From Wurfbainia villosa (lineage: Eukaryota > Streptophyta > Magnoliopsida > Zingiberales > Zingiberaceae): a stretch of 64,000 nucleotides of DNA. The notes below the pieces were generated by a model. It was not told where the DNA came from. It saw only the letters and a list, made by a program, of their open reading frames with translations, and ran no database searches. The position numbers were made by a program, and so were the translations under genes. The stretch's first letter is position 1; each line of letters begins with the position of its first letter. Location: positions 24,693,255 to 24,757,254 of the forward strand of contig CM046008.1 of the NCBI GenBank assembly GCA_025175895.1, read 5' to 3'. Positions 10,510 to 22,736 of this stretch are shown in pieces.

Positions 10510-10510
10510 T

Positions 10511-11571
10511 TGTTAGGGCAATCTCTTGCCGTAATATGGTTTTGATGTTGTGGCAAAGGGTTTAAGTTAGTTTGATATGTTGATGTGATATGTGCGTTGA
10601 AGTCGTGCAGGACTTAGTAATTCGCACATGAAGCCGTGGCGAGTTTCACATCTCATGACTCGTGCCTTGAGTCGGTGAAGGATAGCTTTGCGGAAGCCGT
10701 GCGCTTGGAGCATCCGAGGGACCGCCGGACGAGAAGCTTGGAGTGAAGCCGAGGAAGTAGACTTCGAGGCAAGAGACGCCGAAGGAGCATTGCGCAGCCG
10801 CTGCGCGATCGCAGGGGCGTGGCCGAGAACGAAGAGAACTTCAAGGCGAGGACTCAGAAATGAGTGGCGATTGTAACCCGGGAAGGGTAGTTTAGGTGAA
10901 AACTTGGCCAATTTGCGAGTGGGTTTTTCGACACCGATCGCCATGTCATGGCGATCGCTTCCGAGTCGAGTGAGTTCGACCGGTATCGATCGATTGGCTG
11001 GATTGTGGCCAGCGATGGCGCCATATCGTCGATCGGCCCCGAACCAAGACCATCGATCATTGCTGAGCGGCCGATCGGCATCGATAAGGGTTGACCCGTA
11101 GAAGTTAAATGGCCGGCGATCGACTACGGAGGCGGCAATGATCGTGATGAGGTAGCCCTCTCTATAAAAAGAGAGGGTGTGAGCCTTTGAGAGGCTAATG
11201 CTCATACTCCAAACGATCTTCCTAGTGCCCCACAAGCTCTAAACTCTTCTTGCTTGTCTTTACTTCAATCCTATTGTAAGAAGAGTGATCTTGGTTGTAA
11301 AGGTTACCTCCACCTAGCTTAGTGCAAAGGAGAGACCATTTAGTGGATTGGTTTAACGGAGTGATTCACCGAGGACGAATCAGGGACCGTGGATTAGCGG
11401 CTTAGCCGTGAACCACGTTATACCATCGTGTTAGCGTTTGTTTTATTGTTTGTCTTTTGCTTTGTATTTGTATATTCCGCTTGCGCTAATCCTTTGTAGA
11501 CGAGCAATTTACGACGTCCAACGTACGAAGGCTATTCACCCCCCTCTAGCCGGCCATACCGATCCCTTACA
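10511..11571 (+). repeat. 3' LTR of A1
   Basis: Same termini and TATA hairpin (11156-11177) as the 5' LTR, but 135 bp shorter; nearly all the length and sequence difference lies in the GATCG-rich middle (10740-11150). Confidence 0.9.
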
Positions 11572-12363
11572 TTAATATGAATAGTCCTTAGACCTGAAAT
11601 CACTACGGTTCCCTACATAAGGAGTTGTATACTTTGGTATCATCAAACGTCACCTATAACAGGGTGGACTATAAAGTCAATCACTGGGTATGCAATGAAT
11701 TATGCGGAGGGATGTGAGTAATATAGATGAGATCTGTCCCTTCCATATGACGAAAGTGATATTTGTGGGCCCCTTGATAAAGTAGGACTACTAAAATGTA
11801 TGACCATGCTCAAATAAGTCAATATGAGATATTGAGCTCATTTTATTGGTGTGATCTACTTGGGGATCAAGAAACACAAAGATTGATAAGAGGATGACAC
11901 GAGTTATACCTCATTGTTCAATCTAGATAGCAAGGATAGAAGGATTGAGTCATACAATATAATAATCACAGAAAGGTGATGTCGGATCTCAACATTCTCG
12001 TCACTTGGGTAGAAATGATGCATTGCTAGATGCCACTCATTGTTTATGTTTCTAAAAGGGGGTTTTAGAGACTTTGCCAACGTTACGAAAACCTATTGCA
12101 TCACAGACTAAGAACATGTTATTTTGAAGATGGGATTCATTTTAGTTTGACTAAATGAACCATTAGGCTATTGAATTGGATTCATTGAGTTAGACTCATT
12201 GATTGGGCTAAAACTTGAGTTTGACTCAAGTTGGATTATTTTGAGTTAGACTCAAATCAAATCAATTGAATAATATGAAGGGTTATGGATTCATCATGCA
12301 TGATTAATGTGAATTAATCATGCATGAAAGAGGGAAAACCAAAGGTTGGAAGAAACCTCTTAT

Positions 12364-13739
12364 TGATGTGAGCAAAACATAAAAGGTTTTAGGAGTAGTT
12401 TTCGCTCACATCTCATTTCGTTTTATGTTTATTTCATGCATATTTTAATTTATTTTGCATGCATTTCCTGTTTGCTGGTTCAGAGATCTGCTCATTGTAC
12501 TTTTTGTGCAGGACAACATTATACAGGAAAAATGGCACACTTTTGGAGCGAAAAGAAGGCATTTGGCAGCTAGAGCAGAATGACACACGACTCGACCCTA
12601 TGAAAACACATGACCTGCGCCGCAGCGCCACACACGGTCTGGCCGTGTTGATCCACATGGTCGTGTAGCGCTGCACGATTCTGACGTGAGTCGGTTATTT
12701 TCTAGGTTCGAGGAAATCCAAACTGATGCCTATATAAAAAAGGCTACGCCCAAACCCTAGGGGGAGGCACGACGGATGGGACGACACTACGAAGCCCTAA
12801 AAAGCATCGAGAACTTGCAATGGGGAGGAAGGAAGCTGCCGGGAGATCCAAGCTCTACACTTCAATGCTGAAAAGAAGAGCAACATTGCATTGTAATTTC
12901 TGTTCTTTGCATAATATCCATTCTTTATACGAATATGATGGTGCTTTGTGTTTATCCTCTCATATTTATGGAGTAGATTCTTCAATTCTAAGATTAGGGA
13001 GTAGTTTGTGTGCGTAGAACATGTTATTCCAAATTAAATTATGTTCTTGAGTTTGTATTTGCAATTGGTATTAGTTTAGACTGATATCTATGGGTTTTGG
13101 TTTTCTATCTACTATGCTAGCCGATACGAGGGGTGACAGCCCTCATATCTAAGATTTAGGAGAATTAAGGAGGAATATAAGGGTTAGCCTCATCTCCTAT
13201 AACTGTGGATAGAAGGATGCGATAGAGTAGGAAATGCACCCCGTTTCCGACTCATCACAGGGATCGATTCGGCATCCTCATATAGATTATCCCATCCTAA
13301 AGCCAAGGGTCGACCTGGTATGGCAGAGGTAGCTTCCGATAGATGCGAAGGCTCATCGGGGGAGTGTATGATGTCTTTTCCACAAAACCATAGTTAGACA
13401 TTTAGACAACACCTAATTGATAGCATGTCTTGCGACACACAAGCGAAACTGAAATCCTAGAATTCCTTTCAAAGACTCATAGCAAGCCTTTTATTCTTCT
13501 GTGTGACACGGTATTGTGTTAGGACCGTCGACAACCTTCATAATCACAACCATTAGAACTGAATTCCGAACAATAACGCCCACTTAGCAAATCGGTACTC
13601 GAATCTCAATCCCTGTGGGATCAATAATCTTTTTATTACTTGACGACATCCGTGCACTTACGGATGTTGAGCGCGAGCGCGCACTTAAAGTCCTTGATGG
13701 TCTTTGTCGTGAGATTTTAGATCACATTCATGTGCATCA
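12364..13739 (+). repeat. Solo LTR, probably Tat/Athila-type gypsy, inserted in H LTR
   Basis: Starts TGATGTGAGC and ends TGTGCATCA (5-bp terminal inverted repeat TGATG/CATCA), flanked by CTTAT at 12359-12363 and 13740-13744. No internal domain or primer site is present, so it is a solo LTR formed by LTR-LTR recombination. A TATA box (TATATAAAAAA) starts at 12731. Near the end it carries CTGTGGGAT followed by CGTGCACTTACGGATGTTGAGCG, a pattern typical of Tat/Athila LTR ends. The family assignment is tentative; the solo-LTR call is firm. Confidence 0.85.
12731..12742 (+). promoter_or_regulatory. TATA box of the solo LTR
   Basis: TATATAAAAAAG lies about 370 bp into the LTR, followed within 40 bp by a CCCTAGGG-type tract. 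This is the usual plant LTR core promoter arrangement. Confidence 0.5.
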
Positions 13740-14186
13740 CTTATCATTCATGATTAATGTGGATTAATCATGCATTGAAGAGGGAATACAAAAGGAAGCA
13801 AAAAAACCTTTCATATTCATAGGATGAATATAAAAAGGGGGCTTTGGATCATGATGCTTGGTAGAGATTGCCTTTGTTCTTCTTCTCCATCTTCTTGGCC
13901 AAAACTACTTCTTGGCCTAGACCCCTAGTGTGGTGTTGCTTGCACAACTTTGATTCTTCAAAGTGTGTGTTCGTGTGGATACCATAGAGGTGCAACCATC
14001 TTGATCGTCCTGAGATCCTTTGAAGAAAAGTTACTGCTGGGATTGCGAAGGGCTACGCATCAAGGCTAATCTCTCAACTAGATGTAGTTGTAAGAACGAT
14101 TAGTTTTATGTATACACATGGATCTCTGGAGGGATCTTATTTTTCCGCTGCATTTTGCGATTGTTTTTCGCAAAGGATCCCTACAA

Positions 14187-14199
14187 TGGTATCAAAGCC
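14187..14199 (+). other. Primer binding site of H
   Basis: TGGTATCAAAGCC, one base off the iMet-type site, follows the H LTR end by 1 bp. It shows that this LTR is the 5' LTR of a plus-strand H element. Confidence 0.75.
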
Positions 14200-14394
14200 A
14201 CTTGTGTAAACATAAAATATTGTTCTATTGATATTTTATATGAGATATAAATCTGCATGAATTGTTTATTATGAGTGCATGATTGTATGGATGGTTTTGT
14301 GTGACAAAACTAGTCGGGAAATACTTGTATGTCAACAGTGGCTACAAGGGTCTTGGGTTCATTCGGACTGTCGTAAAGTAGTGGCATATAAATC
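14200..14394 (+). other. H element leader, left part
   Basis: AT-rich, non-coding sequence after the primer site. It is cut by element D, whose TSD AAATC is at 14390-14394, and resumes at 33832. Confidence 0.6.
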
Positions 14395-16219
14395 TGAAGG
14401 TAGGAAACTTCGCTTCCCACTTCAACTCGGTTGCTTGTTCATGGCGATACCGTCTTCGTCCCCGGATTAAAAAAAATAATCCATGATAATTAGGGATTAC
14501 CCAAGCTATCATTCCATCGTCGTGCTATCTGATTAGAGTGGTCACTTGAACAAACTTGTTGTTCAAGCAACCTACCTCTATTCTTCGAATAGCCACGGAA
14601 TAGACGATGTACGGATCGCCGGTTTTTGTGTTTGTATTCGGGGTCCAAGTATATTAGCCACATAACAAAACATACAACATACAAAGAAACAAAAAAAAAA
14701 GAAAAACAAGATTTATACCTCTTGTTTACCTCAAGGTCTTCTATCGTATGTCCTATCCTCCTCTTGGACATTGTGTGGGCAACGATCCTCCAAGAGATGA
14801 AGCCTCCTAGATCACGGTCTTCCTTTCCTTGCTCGCTCCGAACAAGAGGAAGTATAGAAACAAAACTCTTCTCCCATATAGAACCGACCACCAAGCCACC
14901 TTGCTTGGTGATTGCTGCCGGCCAAGGAGAGAACAAGGAGTGGTGAGGACGCCGACCAAGGAAGAATCAAGGGATGGTCTGGGCGCCGGCCAAGGATGAA
15001 TCAAGGGAGGGGATGGGCACCAGACAACTCTTGGAGAAGAGAAAAGAAACAAACCTTCCACCTTGTTGCCGCCCAAGCCAAAACCCTAACCCTAGCTGCC
15101 CAAAGTTTCCTGCCCCAACCCTAATCTCCATTAAATGTTGTTACCGCCCACCCCTTAAGCCTCCATTTATAGAGCTGGTCTTAAGCCTCCTTTTAATCTC
15201 CACTGTCGGTTATAGGGATTTAATCTCAACTGTCGGATCTAGAGATTTAATCTCAACCATCGGATCTGGAGATTTAATCTCCACCGTCGGATCTAGAGAT
15301 TTAATCTCCACCGTCGGATCTAGAGTTTCATTTTCCATCATCGTATGTAGGATCCATGAGGTTTCATTTTCCATCATCGTATGTAGGATCTAGAGTTGGA
15401 TCTTGGCCACCCAATGGATCAAGCCCACATAAAGTCCAATATAATAATCATAATCCATTCCACTAGAGGATTATCATTGATCTACTTCACCAACCCCTAT
15501 AAATCAATATGAGCTCCATATATTATTTCTACATATATCTCCCCGTGTTTAATATCTCGAATGTCCGTCGATTAATTAATTTATTGAAAAATTAATTAAT
15601 CAACATCTAACTCTATGAGAAGTACCACTCAACCTTATCATCATGTCGGACCAAGTCCACTTGTAGGGTTAACATGATGAACCTTATGAGCTCCTCAAAG
15701 GGACATTATCATCCTAATATATAGGACACGATTTCCTCCTATAATTAATGGCACACTAAATAAATAATTTCATTTCCCAACTTACCGAGCATATCGATTT
15801 ACTCTATAAATCTCTCCCATTCGTAAATTAAAGAAATGAATACTAAGTATATGTGCCCATTATTATAGGGGGATTTAGAGCATGTACAACATAATATCCG
15901 AGGTCCAATTCAATTATGTAGTCAGCAATAAATTGAATCACCTCTAATTCGGTCCTGCTCAATACACACAAAGTGTACTAGTGTAATTCTATGATTCCAA
16001 TTGTTTGTCCATAAACATCTCGGTTGTGAGCCTTTGCTTATACTTTACAAGGAACTGATAACATGATCTCCCGTGTGACACTACACACCATGCTATCTAT
16101 AATGTAATGTATTAGACAATATGCATAACCATAAATATGCAAACAATAATCATGTGATTCTTATTTCAAAAATAAAGATGTTTATACAAAAGATAGACTT
16201 TTCAGTATACATCCCAACA
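14395..16219 (-). repeat. 3' LTR of D
   Basis: The minus strand starts TGTTGGGATGTATACTG and ends CTACCTTCA. It contains a 27-bp tandem-repeat block (15190-15345), a TATA-like TATAAATG near 15170 (minus) and a long U5. The purine-rich AAGTGGGAGAT next to it at 16220-16230 is the PPT. Confidence 0.85.
15190..15400 (-). repeat. 27-bp tandem repeats in D 3' LTR
   Basis: About five units of the family motif GATTTAATCTC(A/C)ACCGTCGGATCTAGA (with variants). They are followed by a short duplication of a block starting TTTCATTTTCCATCATCG. Confidence 0.8.
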
Positions 16220-16234
16220 ATCTCCCACTTATAC

Positions 16235-19200
16235 TAAAAGACTATGTTGTCCTCATACTGCCATACATTTGATTCTCATTCCCTCCACATGCCTATCGAA
16301 AGCTCTCATGTGGTAGAGTCCGCCATGCATTTCTGCTTGACACTCATCCATACAATGACTCCACCTCCCAAAGTAAACACAAAATCTGAGGTAGACTTAC
16401 TGTTATCCCTATCAGATTGGAAATCGGAATCCGTGTAACCTACAGGGAGTAATTGGTCTGTCCAGTAAACTAGCATATATTCCCTAGTCCTTCTCAGGCA
16501 TTATAATATATGTTTTACCGCAGTCCAATGTCCCTGTCCTGGATTACTCTGATATCTGCTGACCATGCCCACGGCATAGCAGATATCCAGTCTCGTACAT
16601 AGCATAGAATACATGAGGCTTCCTACTGCCAAAGCATAAGGAACCGCCTTCATCTCCTTTATCTCCTTTGATGTTCTAGGACACATCTCCTTAGATAAAG
16701 GTGAAGGGTTTTTCCCGGAACCGAAGCTCTTATACCACATGAAGGTGGAGAAACTTCGCTTTCCACTTCAACTCGGTCACTTGTTCATGGTGATCCCATC
16801 GACATCCCCAGATTAAAAAAAAATTTAATCCTAGACAAAAGGGATTACCCAAGCAACCGTTTCATCATCGTGCTATTCAATTAGAGTAGTCACTTGAACA
16901 AACTTGTTGTTCAAGCAACCAACCTCTATTCTATGATTAGCCGCGGAATAGACGATGTATGGATCACCGGTTTTTGTGTTTGTATTCGGGGTCCAAGTTA
17001 ATTTAGCCATAAAATAAAACGTACAACATGCATATGATTGAAGAACAAATATAGACACGTTACAGAAAAATATAAACAAACATTATACCTCTTGATCTTC
17101 TATTGTATATCCTTCCTCCTTTTGGACGTCGTGTGGGCGACGATCTTCCAAAAGTTGAAGCCTCTTAGATCGCTAATCTTCCTATCCTTGTTCTCTCCGA
17201 ACAAAGGAAGATCAATAACAAAACAATTCTCCTTCTTTCAACCAACCACCAAGCTCCAAGCTTGGTGCTTGCCGCCGGCCAAGAAGAAGAACCAAGAGAA
17301 GTGAATGCCGGCAAAAACTCTAAGGGAAGAGACCCTAGACTTTTTCCACAGGCCAAGGAGAAGAGGATGAATAGTTGAGCTCCGGCAAAGGTAGAGGGGA
17401 GAATTATGGGCGCCAGCAATCACCTTAGGAAGAAGAAAGAAAGCTCTCCATAGTTGCTGCCCAAGCCCCTTTCAAACCCTAGCCGCCCAACCTAAATCCT
17501 AACCTTCCTAGGATTCCTTGCCGCCCAAGCTAATGAGAGGCAAAACCCTAATCTCCAAGCCATCAAGTTGTCGCCCACCCCCTTAAGGCTTATTTATAGG
17601 GTTATGGATAAGCCTTGTTTTAAACTCCACCATTGGTTCTAGGGATTTAATCTCAACCGTCGGATCTAGAGATTTAATCTCAACCGTCGGATCTAGAGAA
17701 TTAATCTTTACCGTTGGATCTAGAGTTTTGTTTTCATCCATTGGATCTAGGCTTCATGAGGTTTTAATAGGCTACAATAGGGATCATGAGGAGGAGTTGG
17801 ATCAAGCCCACATAAAGTCCGATCCATTAATGATAATCCATTCCACTAGAGGATTATCATTGATCTACCTCACCAACCCCCGTAAGTTAATATAGGCTCC
17901 ATATATTATTTGTACATTTTTCTCCCCGTGTTTAAGATCTCAAATGTCCGTCGATTAATTAATTTAGTGACAAATAATTTATCAACATCTAACTCCATGA
18001 GTAGTATCACTCAACCTTATCATCATGTCGGACCAAGTCCACCTGCAGGGTTTACATGATGAACCTTATGAGCTCCTCAAGGGGACATCATCATTCTAAT
18101 ATATAGGACACGGTTTCCTCCTATAATCAACGACACACCATAAAAATAATACCATTTTCCAACTTACCGAGCCTATTGATTTAATCTATAAATCTCGCCC
18201 ATTAGTAAATCAAAGAAATGAATACTAAGTATATATGTCCGTTATTATATCGGGATTAAGAGCATGTACAATATAATATCTGAGATCTGATTCAATTATG
18301 TAGTCAGCAATAAATCGAATCACCTCTAAGTCGGTCCTGCTCAATACACACAAAGTGTACTAGTGAGATTCTATGGCCAGGACAAACTAATACCAAATCA
18401 CACTACAACCATACAAATGGTTTGTCCAAAGTCATATAGGTTGTGAGCCTTTACTTATACTTTACAAGCAACCGATAACATGATCTCCCGTGTGACACTA
18501 CACACCATGTTATCTACAATGTAATGTATTAAACAATATGCATAACCATAAATATGCAAACAATGATCATGTGATTTTTATTTCAAAAATAAAGATGTTC
18601 ATACAAAAGATAGACTTTTCAGTATACATTCCAACAAAAGGAACTCCATGTCTGAATGGTAGAAAACCTTTCTTGGAGTTCTTCATGCTAAAATGATCCA
18701 TAATGGTGTCTATGTATGAAGCTTGAGATAAGCACAACATCCTTTTCCTGCGATCCCTTATAACCTCGATCCCAAGGATGTGTCCCACTTCTTCCAAGTC
18801 CTTCATATCAAACTGTTTGGACAACCATACCCTTACGTCCGATAACACCTTGACATTGTTGCCAATTAACAAAATTTCATCTAAGTATAGTACAAGAAAT
18901 ACCACTATGTTTCTATCACATCTCTTGTATACACAAGACTCATCCGAACTTTGAAATAAATCCATAAGACTGGATTACTTCATCAAAGCGGATGTTCCAA
19001 GATCTCAAAGCTTGCTTCAATCCATAAATGGATCGATTAAACATGCACACAAGATGCTCTTTGCCCTTTGCATTGAATCCCTCTGGTTGCTTCATATAGA
19101 TGTTTTCCTAAAGACTTCCATTAAGGAAAGCTGTCTTGACATCCATCTACCATACCTCATAATCCATATGAGCAACAATACATAAGAGAATCTGGATAGA

Positions 19201-19385
19201 CTTAAGCATGGCTACCGGTGAAAAGATCTCCTCATAATCGATACCCTCTTACTGAGTATACCCGTTCGCAACAAGCCTCGCTTTGAAGGTCTCAAACTTC
19301 CCGTCTATTCCTCTCTTTCTTTTGTAGATCCACTTGCATCCAATGGCTTTTACACCATTGGGTGGTTCTATTAGCTCCCAGACTT
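16235..19385 (-). pseudogene. pol: D reverse transcriptase / RNase H, split by a solo LTR
   Basis: RT would copy element RNA to cDNA. The minus strand shows RT pieces from 19380 to 18637, then from 16701 to 16490. The catalytic box reads YLDEILLIGN where family members have YVDD, so the second catalytic Asp is Glu. The thumb region runs LSKQFDMKDLEEVGHILGIE and SQASYIDTIMDHFSMKNSKKGFLPF, then continues after the inserted LTR as LSKEMCPRTSKE...YASQ-type sequence. RNase H is almost absent: at 16300-16325 the sequence jumps from the C-terminal end to the ME-box surroundings, a loss of roughly 450 bp compared with C and F. Several frameshifts occur in 18960-19380. Confidence 0.75.
16702..18636 (-). 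repeat. Solo LTR of the D/F family inside D RT, carrying an embedded primer site
   Basis: Flanked by AAAGG at 16697-16701 and 18637-18641; with the insert and one AAAGG removed, the RT sequence is continuous. The minus strand starts TGTTGGAATGTATACTG and ends ...CTTCA, then a primer-site-like TGTGGTATAAGAGCTTCGG, then GGGAAAAACCCTTCA. The sequence that is outside the LTR in D is thus inside it here. It contains the 27-bp repeats (17625-17735). No internal region is left. Confidence 0.88.
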
Positions 19386-20739
19386 GATTTTAATCCATAG
19401 ATTCAATCTCAGTATTCATTGCACTTTGCCAAGATACCGCATCTTTATCTTAGATTGCCTCGTCATATGTCCAAGGATCAGGTTCATGTTCGTGAGGGAC
19501 CAAATTAGAAGATTCTCCCAAGAACATGAATCTATCAGGCTATCTAACAACCCTCGCACTACGATGAGGTATCACCTGTGCATCCTCTGTGACACGCGGT
19601 GCAGTGACTTGTGGTATATCCACTTGTACTGGTGGTACTGAAGTAGTGACTTTCCCTCTCAATTCCTCCAGAACAATCTTACTCATGGGCTTGTGGTTCA
19701 TCACATAGTCTTCCTCTAGAAATCTAGCGTTCGTGCTAATGATCACCCTCTGATCTCTAGGACTATAAAACAAACCACATTTCATTCCTCTAGGATAGTC
19801 AACGAACATGCGCACTTCTGTATGAGGTTCCAACTTACCAGCATTTGCCTTCAACACATGTGTTGTACTCCCCTAAATCCGAATATGTCTCAGACTAGGC
19901 TTTCGCCCAGTCCATAATTCTATGGGAGTAGAAGGCACTGATTTAGATGGTACCAAGTTTAGAATATACACTGCCATATCTAGAGCATATCCCCAGAACA
20001 AATTTGGCAACTCAGAATAACTCATCATCGATCTAACCATCTCCATAAGAGTCATATTCCTTCGCTCTGCTACAACCTTGAATTATTTGAACTTGTCAAA
20101 GCATTCAGACTTGCGGCGCATCAAGTAAATGTATCCATATCTAGAATAATCGTCTATGAAAGAGACGAAATACTCAAAACCATCTCTTGCCCGGATAGAC
20201 ATAGGACCACACAAATCAGAATGAACCAATTCCAACACATCACTGGCTCTATACCCCTTGGCCTTAAAAGGTCTCTTGGTCATTTTACCCTCCAAGCAAG
20301 ATTCGCAGGTTGGGATATCTTCCACCACTAATGACCCCAAAGGTCCATCAGCTATCAACCTTTGAATTCTGCTTAGGTTAATATGACCTAGCCTTAGATG
20401 CCAAAGATATGTTTGGCTCATCTTCAAAGGTTCTTTTCTCTTATTGGAATCAGAAGATGAGCTATTCATTTCTATTTGCATCATGGGAGCTTTTGGTTCA
20501 AGTGTATATAAATTTCCTATCAATGCACCCAAACAGATAATCTCCCTATTCCTTTTTATAACAACTCTGTCATTAAAGGAAATAACATATCCATCCATAA
20601 ACAATTTAGAAACCGAAATCAAATTCTTTCTAAATAAAGGTACATAAAGGCAATTTTTAAGAACCAAAACTTTATTCCTCTCAAAATACAAATAAACATC
20701 TCCCACTGCAATAGTCGCTACCATTGTAGCATCACCCAA
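19386..20739 (-). pseudogene. pol: D integrase and GAG-pre-integrase, core deleted
   Basis: The integrase would insert the cDNA. From 20739 the minus strand shows the GAG-pre-integrase stretch (LVLKNCLYVPLFRKNLISVSKL, YLWHLRLGHINLSRIQRL, CESCLEGKMTKRPF), then the first catalytic Asp in LVHSDLCGPMS and FVSFIDDYSRYGYIYLM. At about 20078 the frame jumps from FDKFK to a point just before ERRN-type sequence ([16 protein letters not shown] at 20055), so the block with the second catalytic Asp (SDRGGEY) and the QQNG motif is deleted. The C-terminal part (19540-19857, RMFVDYPRGMKCGLFYSPRD) follows. It cannot be active. Confidence 0.8.
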
Positions 20740-21111
20740 GTAGACGATACTCTCCCCTTCAACGAGTCATCAAGTTTCTTGGAACCCCTACAAAGTATTG
20801 CAGACATGATTAGTGGCTCCCGTATCTACACACCAGGTGCTGGTAGATAACACTACTAAACATGTTTCAACAACTAGACCAAAAGATATACCTTTGTTCT
20901 ACTTCAGGTTGGTGCAGTCCATCTTCCAGTGTCCAGTCTGCTTGCAAGTGAAGCACTTACCTTTCAGCTTCTTCACTCCTCCCTGAGATCCTCCCGCCAC
21001 CTTTAACCCAGCTTGTTTCTTCTTCTTCTTGCCTTTCGGCTTAGAAGTAGAAACCTTTTGGGCAACCATGGCCTACGCCTGAGCACTCTGACGAAATAGC
21101 CCCTCTACCGC
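20740..21111 (-). pseudogene. gag-pol: D nucleocapsid knuckle and protease region
   Basis: The CCHC knuckle CFTCKQTGHWKMDC is read on the minus strand at 20955-20914, preceded by a Lys-rich linker (21060-20970). A protease trace follows (TWCVDTGATNHVCN-like, about 20850-20805, in a shifted frame). Indels break the frame between gag and pol. Confidence 0.65.
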
Positions 21112-21684
21112 CTAGAGTTCTGTCAGAAGCTCCGCCAATGAATACAACCTTTTATTCATGTTGTAGTTCAGGCAAAATTGCTCAAAACTCCTAGATAGAG
21201 ACTGGAGAATGATATCGACCTGGGTTTCCCCTTTGAACTCGGCTCCGAGGACTTCCAGCTCATTCAAATGAGCCATCATCTTGAGAACATGATCCCTTAT
21301 GGGTGTTCCCTCGATCATGGTGGTCATCATCAAGTTCCTCATGACTTCCTGCCTTGCATCCCGATTCTGGTTTCCGAAAATCTCTTTGAGATTGAGCATC
21401 ATGTCATAAGCAGTGGGCATGGCTTGATGCTGATGTTGCAGTACATTTGACATAGATGCCAAAATGTAACATCGCGCCATCTCATCAGCCTTAATCCACT
21501 TCTTATAACTCTCCTTCTCCTTTTCCCCAGAATCATCCGCAGGCTTAGGAGGACACTCTTCGAAGAGTATGTATTTGTACTCCTCAGCAGTCAAGACAAT
21601 GTCAAGATTCCTCTTCCAATCAACATAATTGGGTCCAGTAAGTTTATTTTCTTTCAGTATCATAGTAAGCGGGTTGAAAGTCAT
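21112..21684 (-). pseudogene. gag: D Gag, capsid part
   Basis: 190 open residues from the ATG complement at 21684, beginning MTFNPLTMILKENKLTGPNY. It has the copia UBN2 gag layout: NYVDWKRNLDIVLTAEEYKY, KADEMARCYILASMSNVLQHQH, DHVLKMMAHLNELEVLGAEF and SFEQFCLNYNMNKRLYSLAELLTEL. It ends at a TAG where relatives have CAG (Gln), a C-to-T change, after which the frame continues towards the knuckle. The UBN2 core missing in F and G is present here. Confidence 0.8.
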
Positions 21685-22721
21685 TCTGAAAAAACCTAAG
21701 AATCACATAGATCAAAACATTAGATTTCAAAAAATTATTTATTCCTCAAAAAATAAAATTTTAAAATCAACCAACACCTCAAAACACCGAGAATATCGTA
21801 TGCCACGATAGTGTGGACGTATACAAATTCTACATTTGTAAGAGGTGGTTTTACCCATTAATTTTACTATCTTGTCAACCTAACTTTTTGACAAATAAAA
21901 TTAATAGTTGGTTCCTCTTCGGCCCTACAAAAAAAAGCAGTGACTCCGATGGGGAGGATACTCCTATTTGTATCTAAGTGTTCACCATTACTCGGTACTA
22001 ACACAATTATCTGGGGTTATGTGCCTTCCAATGGGGAAGTACACATGATCCTTAATAATTTCCTATAACCATATTCGACCCTGTGATAGCAAACAAACTC
22101 ATCCGATGGGGAGGAAGGCACTCAGAGCTGACGCACAAGTTTGTTTGCATCACATGTCAAATCGTAATGGAGGTCATGGGAATTTATAAAAATATCTCTC
22201 TCACACTTAGTAAAATAAAATTGAGGAATTTTCCTAGCCTACGACATGCATATCAAACAAGAAGCAATAAATATGAAAAAAATATTTTCCAACTATTATG
22301 GCTTTTGTCTCCAATATGCCTCCCGTTGTATCATCATCTCGTCCGCTCCTCCCTATGTCATGTACAAGCCATCCGGAGATCCGAGCCGAGAAAAACTATT
22401 TTAATTTACATCCATCAATCCTATACTCCACGAAGAAGTGTACATGAAATCTAGATCAAAAGTAAACTAAAATAAAAGGAGTGGCTAAATAATACCGTAC
22501 TTAATTACAAAAATTAAATACTAACCTCGTCAACCTCGAGGATTCAAATAATATATAATTATACACATACAATCACATATAAACATATGGCCATAATAGT
22601 TGGATCCTATGTCTGCAACCAAAAAGTTAACCTACGCACATCCTACTATTATCTGGCACATATAATATATGAAAAGTGCATAAAAGTAATCGAATCCTAA
22701 ACACACAAAACCGGCAACCGT
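21685..22721 (-). other. D leader between primer site and gag
   Basis: Non-coding, about 1 kb, colinear with the C, F and G leaders. It holds three spaced copies of a CCCATCGG-type motif (minus strand, about 22105, 22040 and 21950) that recur in all four elements. Confidence 0.65.
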
Positions 22722-22734
22722 GGCTCTGATACCA
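22722..22734 (-). other. Primer binding site of D
   Basis: The minus strand reads TGGTATCAGAGCC, 2 bp after the LTR end CTTCA. Confidence 0.9.
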
Positions 22735-22736
22735 CT

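Larger units (their letters stand above)
5542..11571 (+). mobile_element. Element A1: gag-only, non-autonomous SIRE-like retrotransposon (TR-GAG type)
   Basis: A complete element: 5' LTR 5542-6737, primer site 6740-6752, gag, about 2 kb of non-coding sequence (with a TRIM inserted), PPT array, PPT 10497-10509, 3' LTR 10511-11571. The 5-bp TSD TTAAT is present at 5537-5541 and 11572-11576. No protease, integrase, RT or RNase H sequence exists between gag and the PPT in any frame. The layout is repeated in A2 (48988-54535), so the absence of pol is a property of the family and not a deletion of one copy. Known plant elements of this kind are called TR-GAG. Confidence 0.9.
5113..14185 (+). repeat. 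H-family LTR, plus orientation, split by two later insertions
   Basis: The LTR starts TGTTAGTATTAGTTC at 5113 and ends GGATCCCTACA at 14185, followed by a primer site. Its parts are 5113-5541, 11577-12363 and 13745-14185 (about 1.66 kb in all). The interruptions are element A1 (TSD TTAAT) and a solo LTR (TSD CTTAT). A 37-bp block beginning CATGATTAATGTG appears on both sides of the solo LTR (12298 and 13749), so the H LTR had a short tandem duplication there. I cannot assign H to copia or gypsy because no coding sequence survives. Confidence 0.7.

Noticed and set aside
15190..15345. CRISPR-like regular repeats
   Set aside because: The 27-bp units abut without unique spacers, lie in an LTR of a plant retroelement, and there is no cas gene.
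14490..15393. Overlapping ORFs of 90-148 codons on both strands as host genes
   Set aside because: They lie fully inside the D LTR and parallel ORFs recur in the other LTR copies; no domain or codon pattern supports them.
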